In this document: positions 17,144-25,230 of the stretch, piece after piece
Layout of the letters: each line of letters begins with the position of its first letter
How positions within the stretch are numbered: position 1 is the stretch's first letter
Source of the DNA: an uncultured Lachnospiraceae bacterium
GTDB lineage: Bacteria > Bacillota > Clostridia > Lachnospirales > Lachnospiraceae
NCBI GenBank assembly: GCA_947593975.1
Contig: CANQDW010000019.1
Span: 1 to 35,028, forward strand
Direction: 5' to 3'
Length of the DNA stretch: 35,028 bases
The notes under the pieces: model-generated
What the model saw: the letters and a program-made list of their open reading frames with translations, nothing else
What the model was told of the DNA's origin: nothing
Database searches by the model: none
Program-made: the position numbers and the translations under genes

Positions 17144-18058
17144 CTAGCGGAATACCCTTATCAGCTCAAGTGTTTCACTGTCGACTACTACTGCCGAATG
17201 TTTCAGATCCTCTATAACTTCAAAAAACTTTTCCCTCTGCCCGCTGTTAAAATATAATTTAAGCTGGCACGTATATGTGGCAAGCGTGTTCGGGTACTGC
17301 TCTTTTGCCCGTTCACACCAGTCCCTGCATCTTTCATATTCTTCTATCTCAAGAAGCCTGAGGCTTATAGCCTCATACTGCGCGCTTGTTATGCGTCCCT
17401 TGTCTTTTTCGTATACGATATCGCATATCCCGTCCATAACCCCGACATAGTTCCTCTGCTCAAGATCTGAAAAGACGTGCTGTTCCAAGACCTGGTTAAT
17501 ATAATCGATCGTCATCCCCGCATATATAAGCTGGTTATCGTCTTCCTGCATTATGATGTTCTGCTGTTTCTGGACATTGATACGGAAATCATTGAGCGCA
17601 TCCTGCAAAACCGATGCCGCATAATGCGCCACCTCCGTATCCTCGCTGTTAAGGGCCAGCGCAATGGACGCCAGCGACTGGTGTATATCGCCGCGCACGA
17701 CGTTCATCATAAGCACGCGCAGGTTATCGGTATCCGTAATCTCTATAGCCTCTTCAAGCGGGACCATATTTCGCTCCCTGTCTTCCTCGGCATGGAGAAA
17801 AGTGCGGACACGGTCCTTGCTGAATATTACGTCGGCAAGATCTACTTCTTTATGAAAAAACGTCAGGAAAAATATATATGCAACTATAAAAAAACACGGT
17901 CCCACAACAGGACATAAGAACATTACAAACGCCTTAAACCAACAGCTTTTATTATTCTCCTCTTTTTTTACCAGCTGCATAAGAAGATACGCAATTGAAA
18001 TTAAGGTATTTAAAATTAATATCACTATGAAAAGAGCTTCATTCCATGACCCTCTCAT
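17144..18058 (-). CDS. pelE: PelE-like membrane protein with TPR-like region
   Basis: A 304-residue protein with two N-terminal membrane helices (about 8-29 and 41-67) and a cytoplasmic, helix-rich C-terminal part (about 95-300) consistent with TPR-like repeats; CRDWCERAKEQYPNTLATY looks like one TPR unit. This is the PelE layout, and the gene sits directly after pelD, as in described pel loci. PelE forms a membrane scaffold with PelD, PelF and PelG. Its ATG overlaps the pelD TGA as ATGA, so translation is coupled. Sequence conservation of PelE is low, so the call rests on topology and position more than on motifs. Confidence 0.72.
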   Translation of the reverse strand: MRGSWNEALFIVILILNTLISIAYLLMQLVKKEENNKSCWFKAFVMFLCPVVGPCFFIVAYIFFLTFFHKEVDLADVIFSKDRVRTFLHAEEDRERNMVPLEEAIEITDTDNLRVLMMNVVRGDIHQSLASIALALNSEDTEVAHYAASVLQDALNDFRINVQKQQNIIMQEDDNQLIYAGMTIDYINQVLEQHVFSDLEQRNYVGVMDGICDIVYEKDKGRITSAQYEAISLRLLEIEEYERCRDWCERAKEQYPNTLATYTCQLKLYFNSGQREKFFEVIEDLKHSAVVVDSETLELIRVFR

Positions 18059-20238
18059 GCCTCCACATCCTTCACAATATGACTGGGATACCCTATATCC
18101 GCAAAACGCTTTATAACAAACTGGGCATCGTTATCGTTGCTGTTTGAAAGAAGCGTATACAGCCTGCCGTCTTCAAGGGTACCTATATAATCAGTCTGCC
18201 TCAGTCTCGCAACAAGCACATTGCTTACTTCTTTATAGTCCTGCCCCGCCGCATCTATGCTAAGGAGCGTACATTCGGTAAGCCCTTTGTCCTGCGCATT
18301 CATAAATGCCTGCATAAGCGTCCTGAATGCATCTGTAGTCAGCATATTTGAGCCTTCAACATATCTTTGGTTTTCAAGTATTTCCAGATACCTTGTCGCG
18401 CGGAGCACGGCATTCTGTATAAGCGCGCTGATTACTATAAGCTGGTTCGCCTGCCCGAGGGTCATGCTTTCCCATGGGATACCCCATATCATCATGATCA
18501 TCTGCATCTCGCCGTTATCAGAATAAATGGCGTTCGCCATAAGCGGATATCTGTTGTCCATCTTACGGTTGATAAATACTTTCCTATCCAGCATTGTTTC
18601 ATACATTTCGCCCATTTCGGTATATCTTATCGAATTGCCGAGCATCCTTGCCTTTTTGGACGTGGATGACAAAAGCCTGGCATAAGTTTCATTCGAAATC
18701 GTATATATTGCGACGTCCTTGCTCTTAACAAGCTTGCCGAGCATATCCGCCGCATAGAACAGAACTTCCTCGGGATTATATTTATCCAGCGCGGAAGTGA
18801 TCTTGTATATCTTTCCTACACTGTCGTTCTGGTTAATGATCTGCGTCTCAAGCGCATTCTTTACACGCACGTTGCTCCCGTTAATATCCTGTATGTCGTC
18901 AAGCTGGTTAAACAGGAAATCCCTTTCCTCTTCGCTTTCAAACTTCATACGCTTGATCTGGTCGCGCATGTATCCCACTACAAGCCCAAGTATAAAGAGC
19001 TGCGCGATCCATATATATGTATTGGCGTCAAGCATGACTTCAAATCCCGAACGGTCATACATCTGCCTGAAACAATATCCCGCTACCGCAAGCACCGCGG
19101 AAAACGTTGCCTGCTGCTGCCCGTAAACTATCGCAAACAAAAGGACATACAGCAGATAAAAGTCCAGATTGGCAAAATACTGGCTTCCTACCGCGCGGTT
19201 ATTTAACATAAAGAATGGAATAAATGCAATGAGATTTTCCAAAAACGGAATAAGCGAACTTAAAAACCACCCTGACTTTTTCAATATCCTCCTAAAAAGA
19301 GGTTCTTTCACATCTTCGCCTGTAAGGAACACATATTTATATTTTTTCATATGCGCTGCAATCTTTTGTACTATACCCTGCGTTTCGCAGAAAAACGGGT
19401 TCCCGAATTCACTGTCAAAAAGGTTGTTTGATAAAACAACCCTGTTTTTTGCGCCTTCACCCGACATGACAACAGGCACCTCTTCGCCCATGGCGTCTTG
19501 GACCATCTGCGCAAGTTCCCCCATTGTGATCTCTACGGAAGATGAAATATTATATATCGGGCTTCGGTGCGTCATGCATGATGCCGCGCGGTAAATAAAC
19601 TCGATCGCATCCGCCTCATACAGAAGCGAAATACTCTTCTTTTCCTGGATACTTATCTTATTTTCCGCCATATACTGCAGGCACATGCGCGTGCATATAT
19701 CGGTTACATCCTTAAGCGTCTTCGGGATCTTATACAGATGATCCAGCCTGAGCGTTATTATATCGAGGCCTCTGTTCTTTCTGTAGCTTTCGCACAGTTC
19801 CTCGCCCTGCGCTAACGCCATTGCTTTAAAAGTGACCGGTGAAGCCGGCGTGTTCTCATCTATATTATTATCATAGTTAGTTCCGTATATCTCGCTTGAT
19901 GACAGGTATACGAACTTTCCTTTTCCTATCATCGCATAACCCATGAGTATATTCATAAGGCTTGCCGAATACTTTACCGATTCCGATTCTTCTCCGGCCC
20001 ACCTGAAATTATTGTCGAAAGCTCCCATATATATCGTAAGGTCGGGAGCTACGCTTTCGTATATATCTTTAATACAGTCGCAGTCATATGTAAAATTATA
20101 TCTTTCGAACACTTTCTGATAAGGTTCGTTTGAATATCTGTTCCCGGTAAGAAGATATATGCGTTCTCCCTCTTTGTTCAGCTTAACTATTAAATTGTTG
20201 ATTAAACTTCCGGCACCGCCAATCAACAGTACATTCAT
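18055..20238 (-). CDS. pelD: SDR domain fused to PelD-like c-di-GMP receptor
   Basis: A 727-residue fusion. Residues 1-295 resemble an extended short-chain dehydrogenase/epimerase: GGAG (7-10), YLSSSEIYG (111-119), RLDHLYK. Catalytic features are missing: the YxxxK position reads F137...A141, and the third glycine of the nucleotide loop is absent. Residues about 323-425 hold four membrane helices, 430-460 are probably coiled, about 475-610 look like a GAF domain, and 630-727 a short degenerate GGDEF domain. The GGDEF motif is replaced by EDGRL (689-693), while RQTD (680-683) preserves the RxxD c-di-GMP inhibitory site five residues before it. PelD proteins bind c-di-GMP there to activate Pel synthesis. 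The start follows the PqqD-like gene by 13 bases with AGGTGA upstream; the stop overlaps pelE. Confident as PelD; the SDR role is unknown. Confidence 0.85.
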   Translation of the reverse strand: MNVLLIGGAGSLINNLIVKLNKEGERIYLLTGNRYSNEPYQKVFERYNFTYDCDCIKDIYESVAPDLTIYMGAFDNNFRWAGEESESVKYSASLMNILMGYAMIGKGKFVYLSSSEIYGTNYDNNIDENTPASPVTFKAMALAQGEELCESYRKNRGLDIITLRLDHLYKIPKTLKDVTDICTRMCLQYMAENKISIQEKKSISLLYEADAIEFIYRAASCMTHRSPIYNISSSVEITMGELAQMVQDAMGEEVPVVMSGEGAKNRVVLSNNLFDSEFGNPFFCETQGIVQKIAAHMKKYKYVFLTGEDVKEPLFRRILKKSGWFLSSLIPFLENLIAFIPFFMLNNRAVGSQYFANLDFYLLYVLLFAIVYGQQQATFSAVLAVAGYCFRQMYDRSGFEVMLDANTYIWIAQLFILGLVVGYMRDQIKRMKFESEEERDFLFNQLDDIQDINGSNVRVKNALETQIINQNDSVGKIYKITSALDKYNPEEVLFYAADMLGKLVKSKDVAIYTISNETYARLLSSTSKKARMLGNSIRYTEMGEMYETMLDRKVFINRKMDNRYPLMANAIYSDNGEMQMIMMIWGIPWESMTLGQANQLIVISALIQNAVLRATRYLEILENQRYVEGSNMLTTDAFRTLMQAFMNAQDKGLTECTLLSIDAAGQDYKEVSNVLVARLRQTDYIGTLEDGRLYTLLSNSNDNDAQFVIKRFADIGYPSHIVKDVEA

Positions 20239-20251
20239 TATATACGTTCAC

Positions 20252-20521
20252 CTACCGATTATATTCTACTCCGTATCCATCAAGAAGCCTCACAAACTCC
20301 TTTATATCCGACATTATCTCCGTCCTGTCCGCCTCATACAATGCGGAAAGCTCATCCGCCGTCTCCTCTTCATCCATACCGCGTAAAAGACGGCTGCATA
20401 TATCAGCCCCCGCCTCATTCATTGACAAAGGCATCCTGCACGGATTTTCATCCTGGCATGTGTCTATAAGCCAGTATAATCCGGCCGCCTTACGTATGAC
20501 ATAGCGCAACTTTTCACACAT
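20252..20521 (-). CDS. PqqD-like small protein, first gene of the Pel-type operon
   Basis: An 89-residue protein with the PqqD pattern: an N-terminal strand region ending in GLYWLID, then LSMNEAGADIC (32-42), a helix with an EEETADEL segment, and a C-terminal helix DIKEFVRLLDGYGV. PqqD domains are winged-helix peptide-binding modules (RiPP recognition elements) that normally present a precursor peptide to a radical-SAM or other enzyme. No such enzyme or precursor peptide is seen here. PqqD-like proteins are also found in exopolysaccharide gene clusters, where their role is unclear. The nearest Shine-Dalgarno-like sequence (AAGGGGG) is about 12 bases from the ATG, which is rather far, so initiation may be weak. 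A consensus promoter lies just upstream and pelD starts 13 bases after the stop. Confidence 0.75.
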   Translation of the reverse strand: MCEKLRYVIRKAAGLYWLIDTCQDENPCRMPLSMNEAGADICSRLLRGMDEEETADELSALYEADRTEIMSDIKEFVRLLDGYGVEYNR

Positions 20522-20555
20522 TTGGGCAGAATACCCCCTTTTAAATATAGGATTT

Positions 20556-20584
20556 ATTATAACACTCTATACATTTATTGTCAA
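20556..20584 (-). promoter_or_regulatory. Consensus promoter of the Pel-type operon
   Basis: On the minus strand TTGACA (20579-20584) and TATAAT (20556-20561) are separated by exactly 17 bases, and TG sits one base before the -10. Both hexamers match the housekeeping sigma consensus perfectly. The inferred start near 20549 leaves a leader of about 28 bases before the PqqD-like ATG, too short for a riboswitch. Confidence 0.85.
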
Positions 20585-20625
20585 AGAAAACAGAGTATAT
20601 TACTATGTTATATGCGACATTTTTA

Positions 20626-20641
20626 TGTGTTTTGCGTCACA
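20626..20641. promoter_or_regulatory. Possible CRP/FNR-type palindrome upstream of the Pel-type promoter
   Basis: TGTGT-N6-TCACA differs by one base from the TGTGA-N6-TCACA half-site pair used by CRP-family regulators. Its centre is about 84 bases upstream of the inferred start. It may be chance; no regulator gene is in the window. Confidence 0.25.
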
Positions 20642-20651
20642 AGTCCGACAA

Positions 20652-20688
20652 TAATATAAAACCCCATATCCGTCCCGGAATATGGGGT
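20652..20688 (-). terminator. Rho-independent terminator after rpe
   Basis: A 9-bp stem (ACCCCATAT paired with ATATGGGGT, 20661-20669 and 20680-20688) with further CCG/CGG pairing inside, followed on the minus strand by TTTTATATTATT. It lies 21 bases past the rpe stop and separates the housekeeping operon from the Pel-type operon. Confidence 0.85.
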
Positions 20689-20709
20689 ATCAATATATAT
20701 CATATCTGC

Positions 20710-21387
20710 TTACATCCGCTTTTTATAAGCGTCAAACGCATCTTTAAAATTCTTCACATTTTCATAAAGATCTCCGGCGAACACGCCCGTTCCCGCAACG
20801 ATCACGTTTACGCCGCTGTCAAGGACATGCGTAAGGTTTGACAATTTTATGCCGCCGTCCATCTCAATATCAACATTAAGGCCATGCGCTTTTATATATT
20901 CCCTGAGCTTTCCCGCTTTTACAAGAGTGCTTTCTATAAGCTCCTGTCCGCCGTATCCCGGATACACGCTCATGACCAGCACCATATATACCCTGTCAAG
21001 GTATGGTATGACAGCCTCATACGGGGTGTCCGGGCTAATGCATACGGCAGGCTTTGCTCCGTTTTTTTCTATCTCGTCAATTGTCTTTCCCATATCCCTG
21101 CATGCCTCGGCGTGTACGGTTATTCCGTCCGCTCCCGCCTTTGCAAACCTTTCGATATATCTGATCGGCTCTTCTATCATAAGATGAACGTCAAAAAACA
21201 TATCGGAATACTGTCTTATCGACCTTACCACAGGTATCCCGACAGATATGTTCGGGACAAACATCCCGTCCATAACGTCAATATGTACATAATCCGCCTT
21301 CGCATTTTTCAGCCTGGCAAGCTCATCCGCAAGCTTTGCGAAATCCGCTGCAAGTATTGAAGGCGCAAGCCTGTATTCTAATCCCAT
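20710..21387 (-). CDS. rpe: Ribulose-phosphate 3-epimerase
   Basis: A 225-residue TIM-barrel enzyme of normal length. It has LAPSILAADF at the N-terminus, HIDVMDGMFVPN with metal-binding His and catalytic Asp, FDVHLM, a VMSVYPGYGGQ loop, EMDGGI with the second catalytic Asp, and VAGTGVF for phosphate binding. It interconverts ribulose 5-phosphate and xylulose 5-phosphate in the pentose phosphate pathway. The more usual loop reads VNPGFGGQ; Tyr replaces Asn and Phe here. The ATG has AAGGAG upstream and follows rsgA by 21 bases. This is the last gene of the housekeeping operon; the rsgA-rpe order is common in Firmicutes. Confidence 0.95.
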   Translation of the reverse strand: MGLEYRLAPSILAADFAKLADELARLKNAKADYVHIDVMDGMFVPNISVGIPVVRSIRQYSDMFFDVHLMIEEPIRYIERFAKAGADGITVHAEACRDMGKTIDEIEKNGAKPAVCISPDTPYEAVIPYLDRVYMVLVMSVYPGYGGQELIESTLVKAGKLREYIKAHGLNVDIEMDGGIKLSNLTHVLDSGVNVIVAGTGVFAGDLYENVKNFKDAFDAYKKRM

Positions 21388-21408
21388 AATCCGTCTCCTT
21401 AATACTAT

Positions 21409-22287
21409 CTACCATTTCTTCCTGCTGTTTATCTCGTCAAGCATAAGAATATAACTTGCATATCTGCTTTTTGGTATCGCACAGTTTCTTACGGCATCCT
21501 TTATGCCGCAGTCCGGCTCATCTTTATGCATGCAGCCCTGAAAGCGGCATGTATCCTCATATTCGGCAAATTCCGGAAAATAATCTTTTAATTCTTCCGC
21601 CTCCATATCCGGGATACTAAGTGAAGAAAAGCCCGGAGTATCCATGAGATAACTGTTTTCATTTATGCAGAATATCTCCGAATGTCTTGTCGTATGCTTT
21701 CCTCTGCCGAGTTTTCTGCTTATATCGCCTGTTTCCGCCCCTGCTTTCGGGTAAATCCTGTTCATGATCGATGATTTGCCTACGCCTGACGGCCCGGCAA
21801 GAACTGTCATTTTTCCGCAAAGCATGTCCTTAAGGGTATCAAACCCGTCTCCTGTATCCGCGCACACGCTTATCACCCGCGCGCGGCTCTTTTCATATAC
21901 GGACATATAATCATTTATCACATCAGGTCCTACAAGGTCATTTTTATTAAAACATATGATCACGGGAACATCCTCATATCCCATACGGACCAAAAAACAA
22001 TCCAAAAGATACATATTAGGCTTTGGGTCCGCTGCCGCAAACACAACGAGCGCCTGATCGGCATTTGCCGCCGCCGGTCTTATAAGACTGTTTTTTCTCG
22101 GCAGTATATCCGTAACGTTTCCCAGCTTAAGCTCATTGTCTGTAATGTCTATGGCTGCCATATCGCCTACCAAAGGTTTTTCATTCCTGTTCCTGAAAAT
22201 CCCCTTTGCCCGGCATTCATATATCCCTTCATCAGGTACGTGCACATAATAAAATCCGCCTATACCTTTTATGATCCTTCCATTCAT
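21409..22287 (-). CDS. rsgA: Ribosome small-subunit GTPase RsgA
   Basis: A 292-residue circularly permuted GTPase. Motif order is G4 NKND (114-117), G1 GPSGVGKSS (165-173), then G3 DTPG (216-219), the permuted order of the RsgA/YjeQ family. An OB-fold region precedes it (about 1-65), and a C-terminal zinc site is formed by Cys247, Cys252, His254 and Cys260. It helps late 30S subunit maturation in the cytoplasm. The ATG comes 3 bases after the kinase stop; no strong ribosome binding site is seen, so translation is probably coupled. The PP2C-kinase-rsgA-rpe order is the standard Firmicutes arrangement. Confidence 0.96.
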   Translation of the reverse strand: MNGRIIKGIGGFYYVHVPDEGIYECRAKGIFRNRNEKPLVGDMAAIDITDNELKLGNVTDILPRKNSLIRPAAANADQALVVFAAADPKPNMYLLDCFLVRMGYEDVPVIICFNKNDLVGPDVINDYMSVYEKSRARVISVCADTGDGFDTLKDMLCGKMTVLAGPSGVGKSSIMNRIYPKAGAETGDISRKLGRGKHTTRHSEIFCINENSYLMDTPGFSSLSIPDMEAEELKDYFPEFAEYEDTCRFQGCMHKDEPDCGIKDAVRNCAIPKSRYASYILMLDEINSRKKW

Positions 22288-22290
22288 ATA

Positions 22291-24348
22291 TTACTGGGCA
22301 ACCTTTGCAAAACTGATATTATATGCATTGTATCTTGTTCCGTCTACATACATTACAATCTCACCTTCCGATTCACTAAAGCCATCTACCGATATACTGA
22401 GCGGAAAACTGTAATAATTCATCATTTCCTCGCCAACTACTTTATTAGAACCGTCCTGGTTAAGCACAAGTTTGATCATTCCGCTCTGGCTTTCATCGGT
22501 AAACGGATTATCCGATATTACAATCTGACCCTGATATTTATATGTGACTTCCGGTCCGTTGCTTATTGTTATGCCAACTATCGTTCCTTTTTCAACATCG
22601 CTTCCTGCCGCCTGTGTCTGACCCATTACCTGCCCTGCCGGAACGCTGTCTGAATATTCCTTCATAACTTCGCCGATTCCAAGACCTGCCTTCTCAAGCT
22701 CTTTTTTTGCTTTTTTCTGCGTAAGCCCTGATAATGACGGAACTTTTACATATTCGGTTTTCTTGCCTTTGCTCACTATTATCGTTACCTTGGTTCCTTC
22801 CGCGGCTTCTTCGCCTTTCTTGGGGTCGGTCCCTATAACTTTCTCAACTTCCACTGTATCGCTGTTTTCGTAGGATACTGTTGTAGTAAACCCTGCTTCT
22901 TCCAGCATACCCTTAGCTTCATCCGGCGATCTTCCTTCTACATCCGGGATCTTAACCGGCTCAGGTCCCATGCTTACGGTAAGCGTTACCGTATCACCCG
23001 TCCTAAGCGTAGTACCCTCGCCGGGATCAGTTGAAATCACTTTGTCTTTTTCTATATCGTCGGAATAACTTTCCTCAATGTCTATATTTATATCCATGTC
23101 AAGCGAATTAAGATACGCTATTGCTTCCTGTCTGTCCATATCGGCCAGATCATCCAGCACTGCGCCGGAGACAGAACTGCTGTCATCGTCAGACGCAGGC
23201 GCCGATACTTCCGGAGGCGCGCTTTCCAAAGCAGGCTCATCTCCGCCTCTTCCTGCCATAACAAACTTAACTATGATAAATATCACGATCATCGCAAGGA
23301 TCACACCTGCAACGATGCTTCCTATAACTACCGCTTTTTCAAGCTTCGGGTCTATCTCCGAATCACTTTCGGTTTCCTTTTCGATATCAGACAGATCAAG
23401 ATCATCTTCCGCATCAGATACTATTACCGCTTTGCTCCTGTTCTTGATATCTTTAAGTTCCTCATCCGAAATATGGATCGTAGGGCCGTCCGCGTCAAGC
23501 GCGGAACCTATTTTAACGAAATCGCCTTCGGGATCCGTAACGGCCTTTTTCAGGTCATTTATAAGATCAGACACACTAAGGTACCTCAACTCGGGCTTCT
23601 TCTGTATACATTTGCTTACTATCATCTCAATGCTCTTCGGTATGTTCTTCTCAAACGCCGAAAGCGGAGGCGCCTCCTCCTGAATGTGGGCAAGCGCTAC
23701 GGAAACCGTGCTGTCGCCCGTAAAAGGGACCGTGCCGCAAAGCATCTCATACATTGTTATTCCCAGCGAATATATGTCGCTCTTTTCATCACTGAACCCG
23801 CCTCTTGCCTGTTCGGGCGAAATATAATGCACGGAACCCATAACGTTTGAAGTAATGGTATTGGAACTGGTTGCCTTTGCGATCCCAAAATCCGTGACCT
23901 TAACTTTGCCTTCACGGGAAATGATGATATTCTGCGGTTTTATATCCCTGTGTATGATATGTTTATCATGTGCTGCCAAAAGTCCCTGCGCTATCTGTAT
24001 CGCTATTCCGAGCGATTCCATTATCTCAAGTTTTCCTTTGTGCTCTATGTATTTCTTGAGCGTGATACCCTCGACGAATTCCATAACGATATAATAAAGC
24101 CCGTTTTCATCGCCGACGTCATAGACCGCTACGATATTTGGATGCGTAAGCCCTGCTACAGACTGAGCCTCCGCCCTGAATTTCGTAACAAATTTGGTGT
24201 CAAGGCTGTATTCCTGCTTCAGCACCTTTATAGCCACATAACGGTTGAGACGGTTATCCATGGCTTTATATACATCCGCCATCCCGCCCGTTCCTGCTTT
24301 CTCAATAATTTCATACCTTCCGCTAATCAGCATACCTATTTTAATCAT
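22291..24348 (-). CDS. prkC: PASTA-domain serine/threonine protein kinase
   Basis: A 685-residue membrane kinase. The cytoplasmic kinase domain (about 10-275) has GTGGMADVY, catalytic Lys41, HRDIKPQN (133-140) and DFG (153-155). An acidic juxtamembrane region (290-335) precedes one membrane helix (339-363). Outside are three PASTA repeats (about 400-462, 464-529, 534-600); the first lacks the usual VPdl start, and the other two begin with IPDVEG and VPSLSG. About 85 residues of probable beta structure follow. PASTA kinases sense muropeptides or lipid II and control cell-wall growth and translation factors. The partner phosphatase is immediately upstream with a 23-base gap. Start ATG 24348 has AAAGGA upstream. 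Confidence 0.96.
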   Translation of the reverse strand: MIKIGMLISGRYEIIEKAGTGGMADVYKAMDNRLNRYVAIKVLKQEYSLDTKFVTKFRAEAQSVAGLTHPNIVAVYDVGDENGLYYIVMEFVEGITLKKYIEHKGKLEIMESLGIAIQIAQGLLAAHDKHIIHRDIKPQNIIISREGKVKVTDFGIAKATSSNTITSNVMGSVHYISPEQARGGFSDEKSDIYSLGITMYEMLCGTVPFTGDSTVSVALAHIQEEAPPLSAFEKNIPKSIEMIVSKCIQKKPELRYLSVSDLINDLKKAVTDPEGDFVKIGSALDADGPTIHISDEELKDIKNRSKAVIVSDAEDDLDLSDIEKETESDSEIDPKLEKAVVIGSIVAGVILAMIVIFIIVKFVMAGRGGDEPALESAPPEVSAPASDDDSSSVSGAVLDDLADMDRQEAIAYLNSLDMDINIDIEESYSDDIEKDKVISTDPGEGTTLRTGDTVTLTVSMGPEPVKIPDVEGRSPDEAKGMLEEAGFTTTVSYENSDTVEVEKVIGTDPKKGEEAAEGTKVTIIVSKGKKTEYVKVPSLSGLTQKKAKKELEKAGLGIGEVMKEYSDSVPAGQVMGQTQAAGSDVEKGTIVGITISNGPEVTYKYQGQIVISDNPFTDESQSGMIKLVLNQDGSNKVVGEEMMNYYSFPLSISVDGFSESEGEIVMYVDGTRYNAYNISFAKVAQ

Positions 24349-24371
24349 AACAAGATCCTTTCTTTAAGTCA

Positions 24372-25094
24372 TCAGACTTCAACAAGCAGTACCGTTATAT
24401 TGTCTTTTCCTCCGGCTTCATTCGCCCTGTTTACAAGTTCCATGCAGGTCTTTCGCAGATCGTCCCTGCTGTTCTTGATTATGTATTCTATTTCCGCATC
24501 TTCAAGCATATTGGTCAGTCCGTCCGAGCACATAAGGATCATATCGCCTTCCTGTAAATTTACATTGAAATAATCCGGCTGTATATCTATGCCGATGCCA
24601 AGCGCCCTGGTTATGATATTCTTGTTCGGGTGGCTGCGCACGCTCTCTTTTGCAAGCTCGCCTGACTTGACCATCTCCTCAACTAAAGAATGGTCTTCCG
24701 TTATCTGCTCAAGACCATCCCTCAAAACATATAATCTGGAATCGCCTATATTGGCGACGTATAATGTCATATCCATTATCACTGCCGCAACCAGCGTAGT
24801 TCCCATCCCATAATAATCGGGATTCTCATCCGCCTTAGCCTGTATCTGCCCGTGCGCATAAAATATCGCCTCGTTCATAATGCTTACCGGGGTACGGAGC
24901 TCACTTTCCGAAACAGACTTGTAAAACGACTCCACGCAAAGCTTAGATGCCATGTCGCCGGCGTTATGCCCGCCCATGCCATCTGCCACGATAAACAGAT
25001 CTGGAAAGATGCCTACCGCATCTTCACTGCAATATACACTATCCTGGTTAATAGTCCTTTTTAATCCCGTATCCGTTATTGAGAACGATTTCAT
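24372..25094 (-). CDS. stp: PP2C-type serine/threonine phosphatase
   Basis: A 240-residue PPM/PP2C phosphatase: TDTGLKRTINQDS (7-19), VADGMGGHNAGDMAS (36-50) with metal-binding Asp and Gly, GTTLV, ANIGDSRLY, DHSLV, MCSDGLTNML and GGKDNIT. It removes phosphate from targets of the adjacent PASTA kinase and from the kinase itself. I chose ATG 25094 because the conserved domain starts there; an in-frame ATG at 25115 would add seven residues, and the nearest GAGAGG is about 13 bases from 25094. The gene begins just after the out-of-frame tail of rlmN, so the apparent gap upstream is not empty. Also called prpC in Bacillus. Confidence 0.93.
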   Translation of the reverse strand: MKSFSITDTGLKRTINQDSVYCSEDAVGIFPDLFIVADGMGGHNAGDMASKLCVESFYKSVSESELRTPVSIMNEAIFYAHGQIQAKADENPDYYGMGTTLVAAVIMDMTLYVANIGDSRLYVLRDGLEQITEDHSLVEEMVKSGELAKESVRSHPNKNIITRALGIGIDIQPDYFNVNLQEGDMILMCSDGLTNMLEDAEIEYIIKNSRDDLRKTCMELVNRANEAGGKDNITVLLVEV

Positions 25095-25119
25095 ATAATT
25101 ATTACATCCTCTCATTTTT

Positions 25120-25230
25120 TTAGGAACTTTTATTTCTTTTTTCCAGGCATTCTCTTCTCAGTTGTCCGCAGGCAGCCTCTATATCTCTGCCCATTCCTTT
25201 TCTAATTGTAACATTATTCTGTTTTTTTTT
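25120..25230 (-). other. Out-of-frame C-terminal tail of rlmN, with A9 run
   Basis: Beyond the rlmN stop, another minus-strand frame encodes NNVTIRKGMGRDIEAACGQL and ends in TAA at 25120-25122. This is the normal RlmN C-terminus, and its Cys codon is at 25168-25170. The frames meet at a run of nine A (plus-strand T 25222-25230); removing one A joins them without a stop. It is therefore a frameshift, a sequencing error in a homopolymer, or a site of transcriptional slippage. Confidence 0.85.

Noticed and set aside
20521-20555. A c-di-GMP or other riboswitch in the leader of the Pel-type operon.
   Set aside because: The leader from the inferred start is only about 28 bases, too short for any known riboswitch, and no GEMM-like core was seen upstream.
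23078-23683. A 201-codon plus-strand open frame opposite the kinase gene.
   Set aside because: It is a Ser-rich antisense shadow of the PASTA kinase, with no ribosome binding site or family resemblance.
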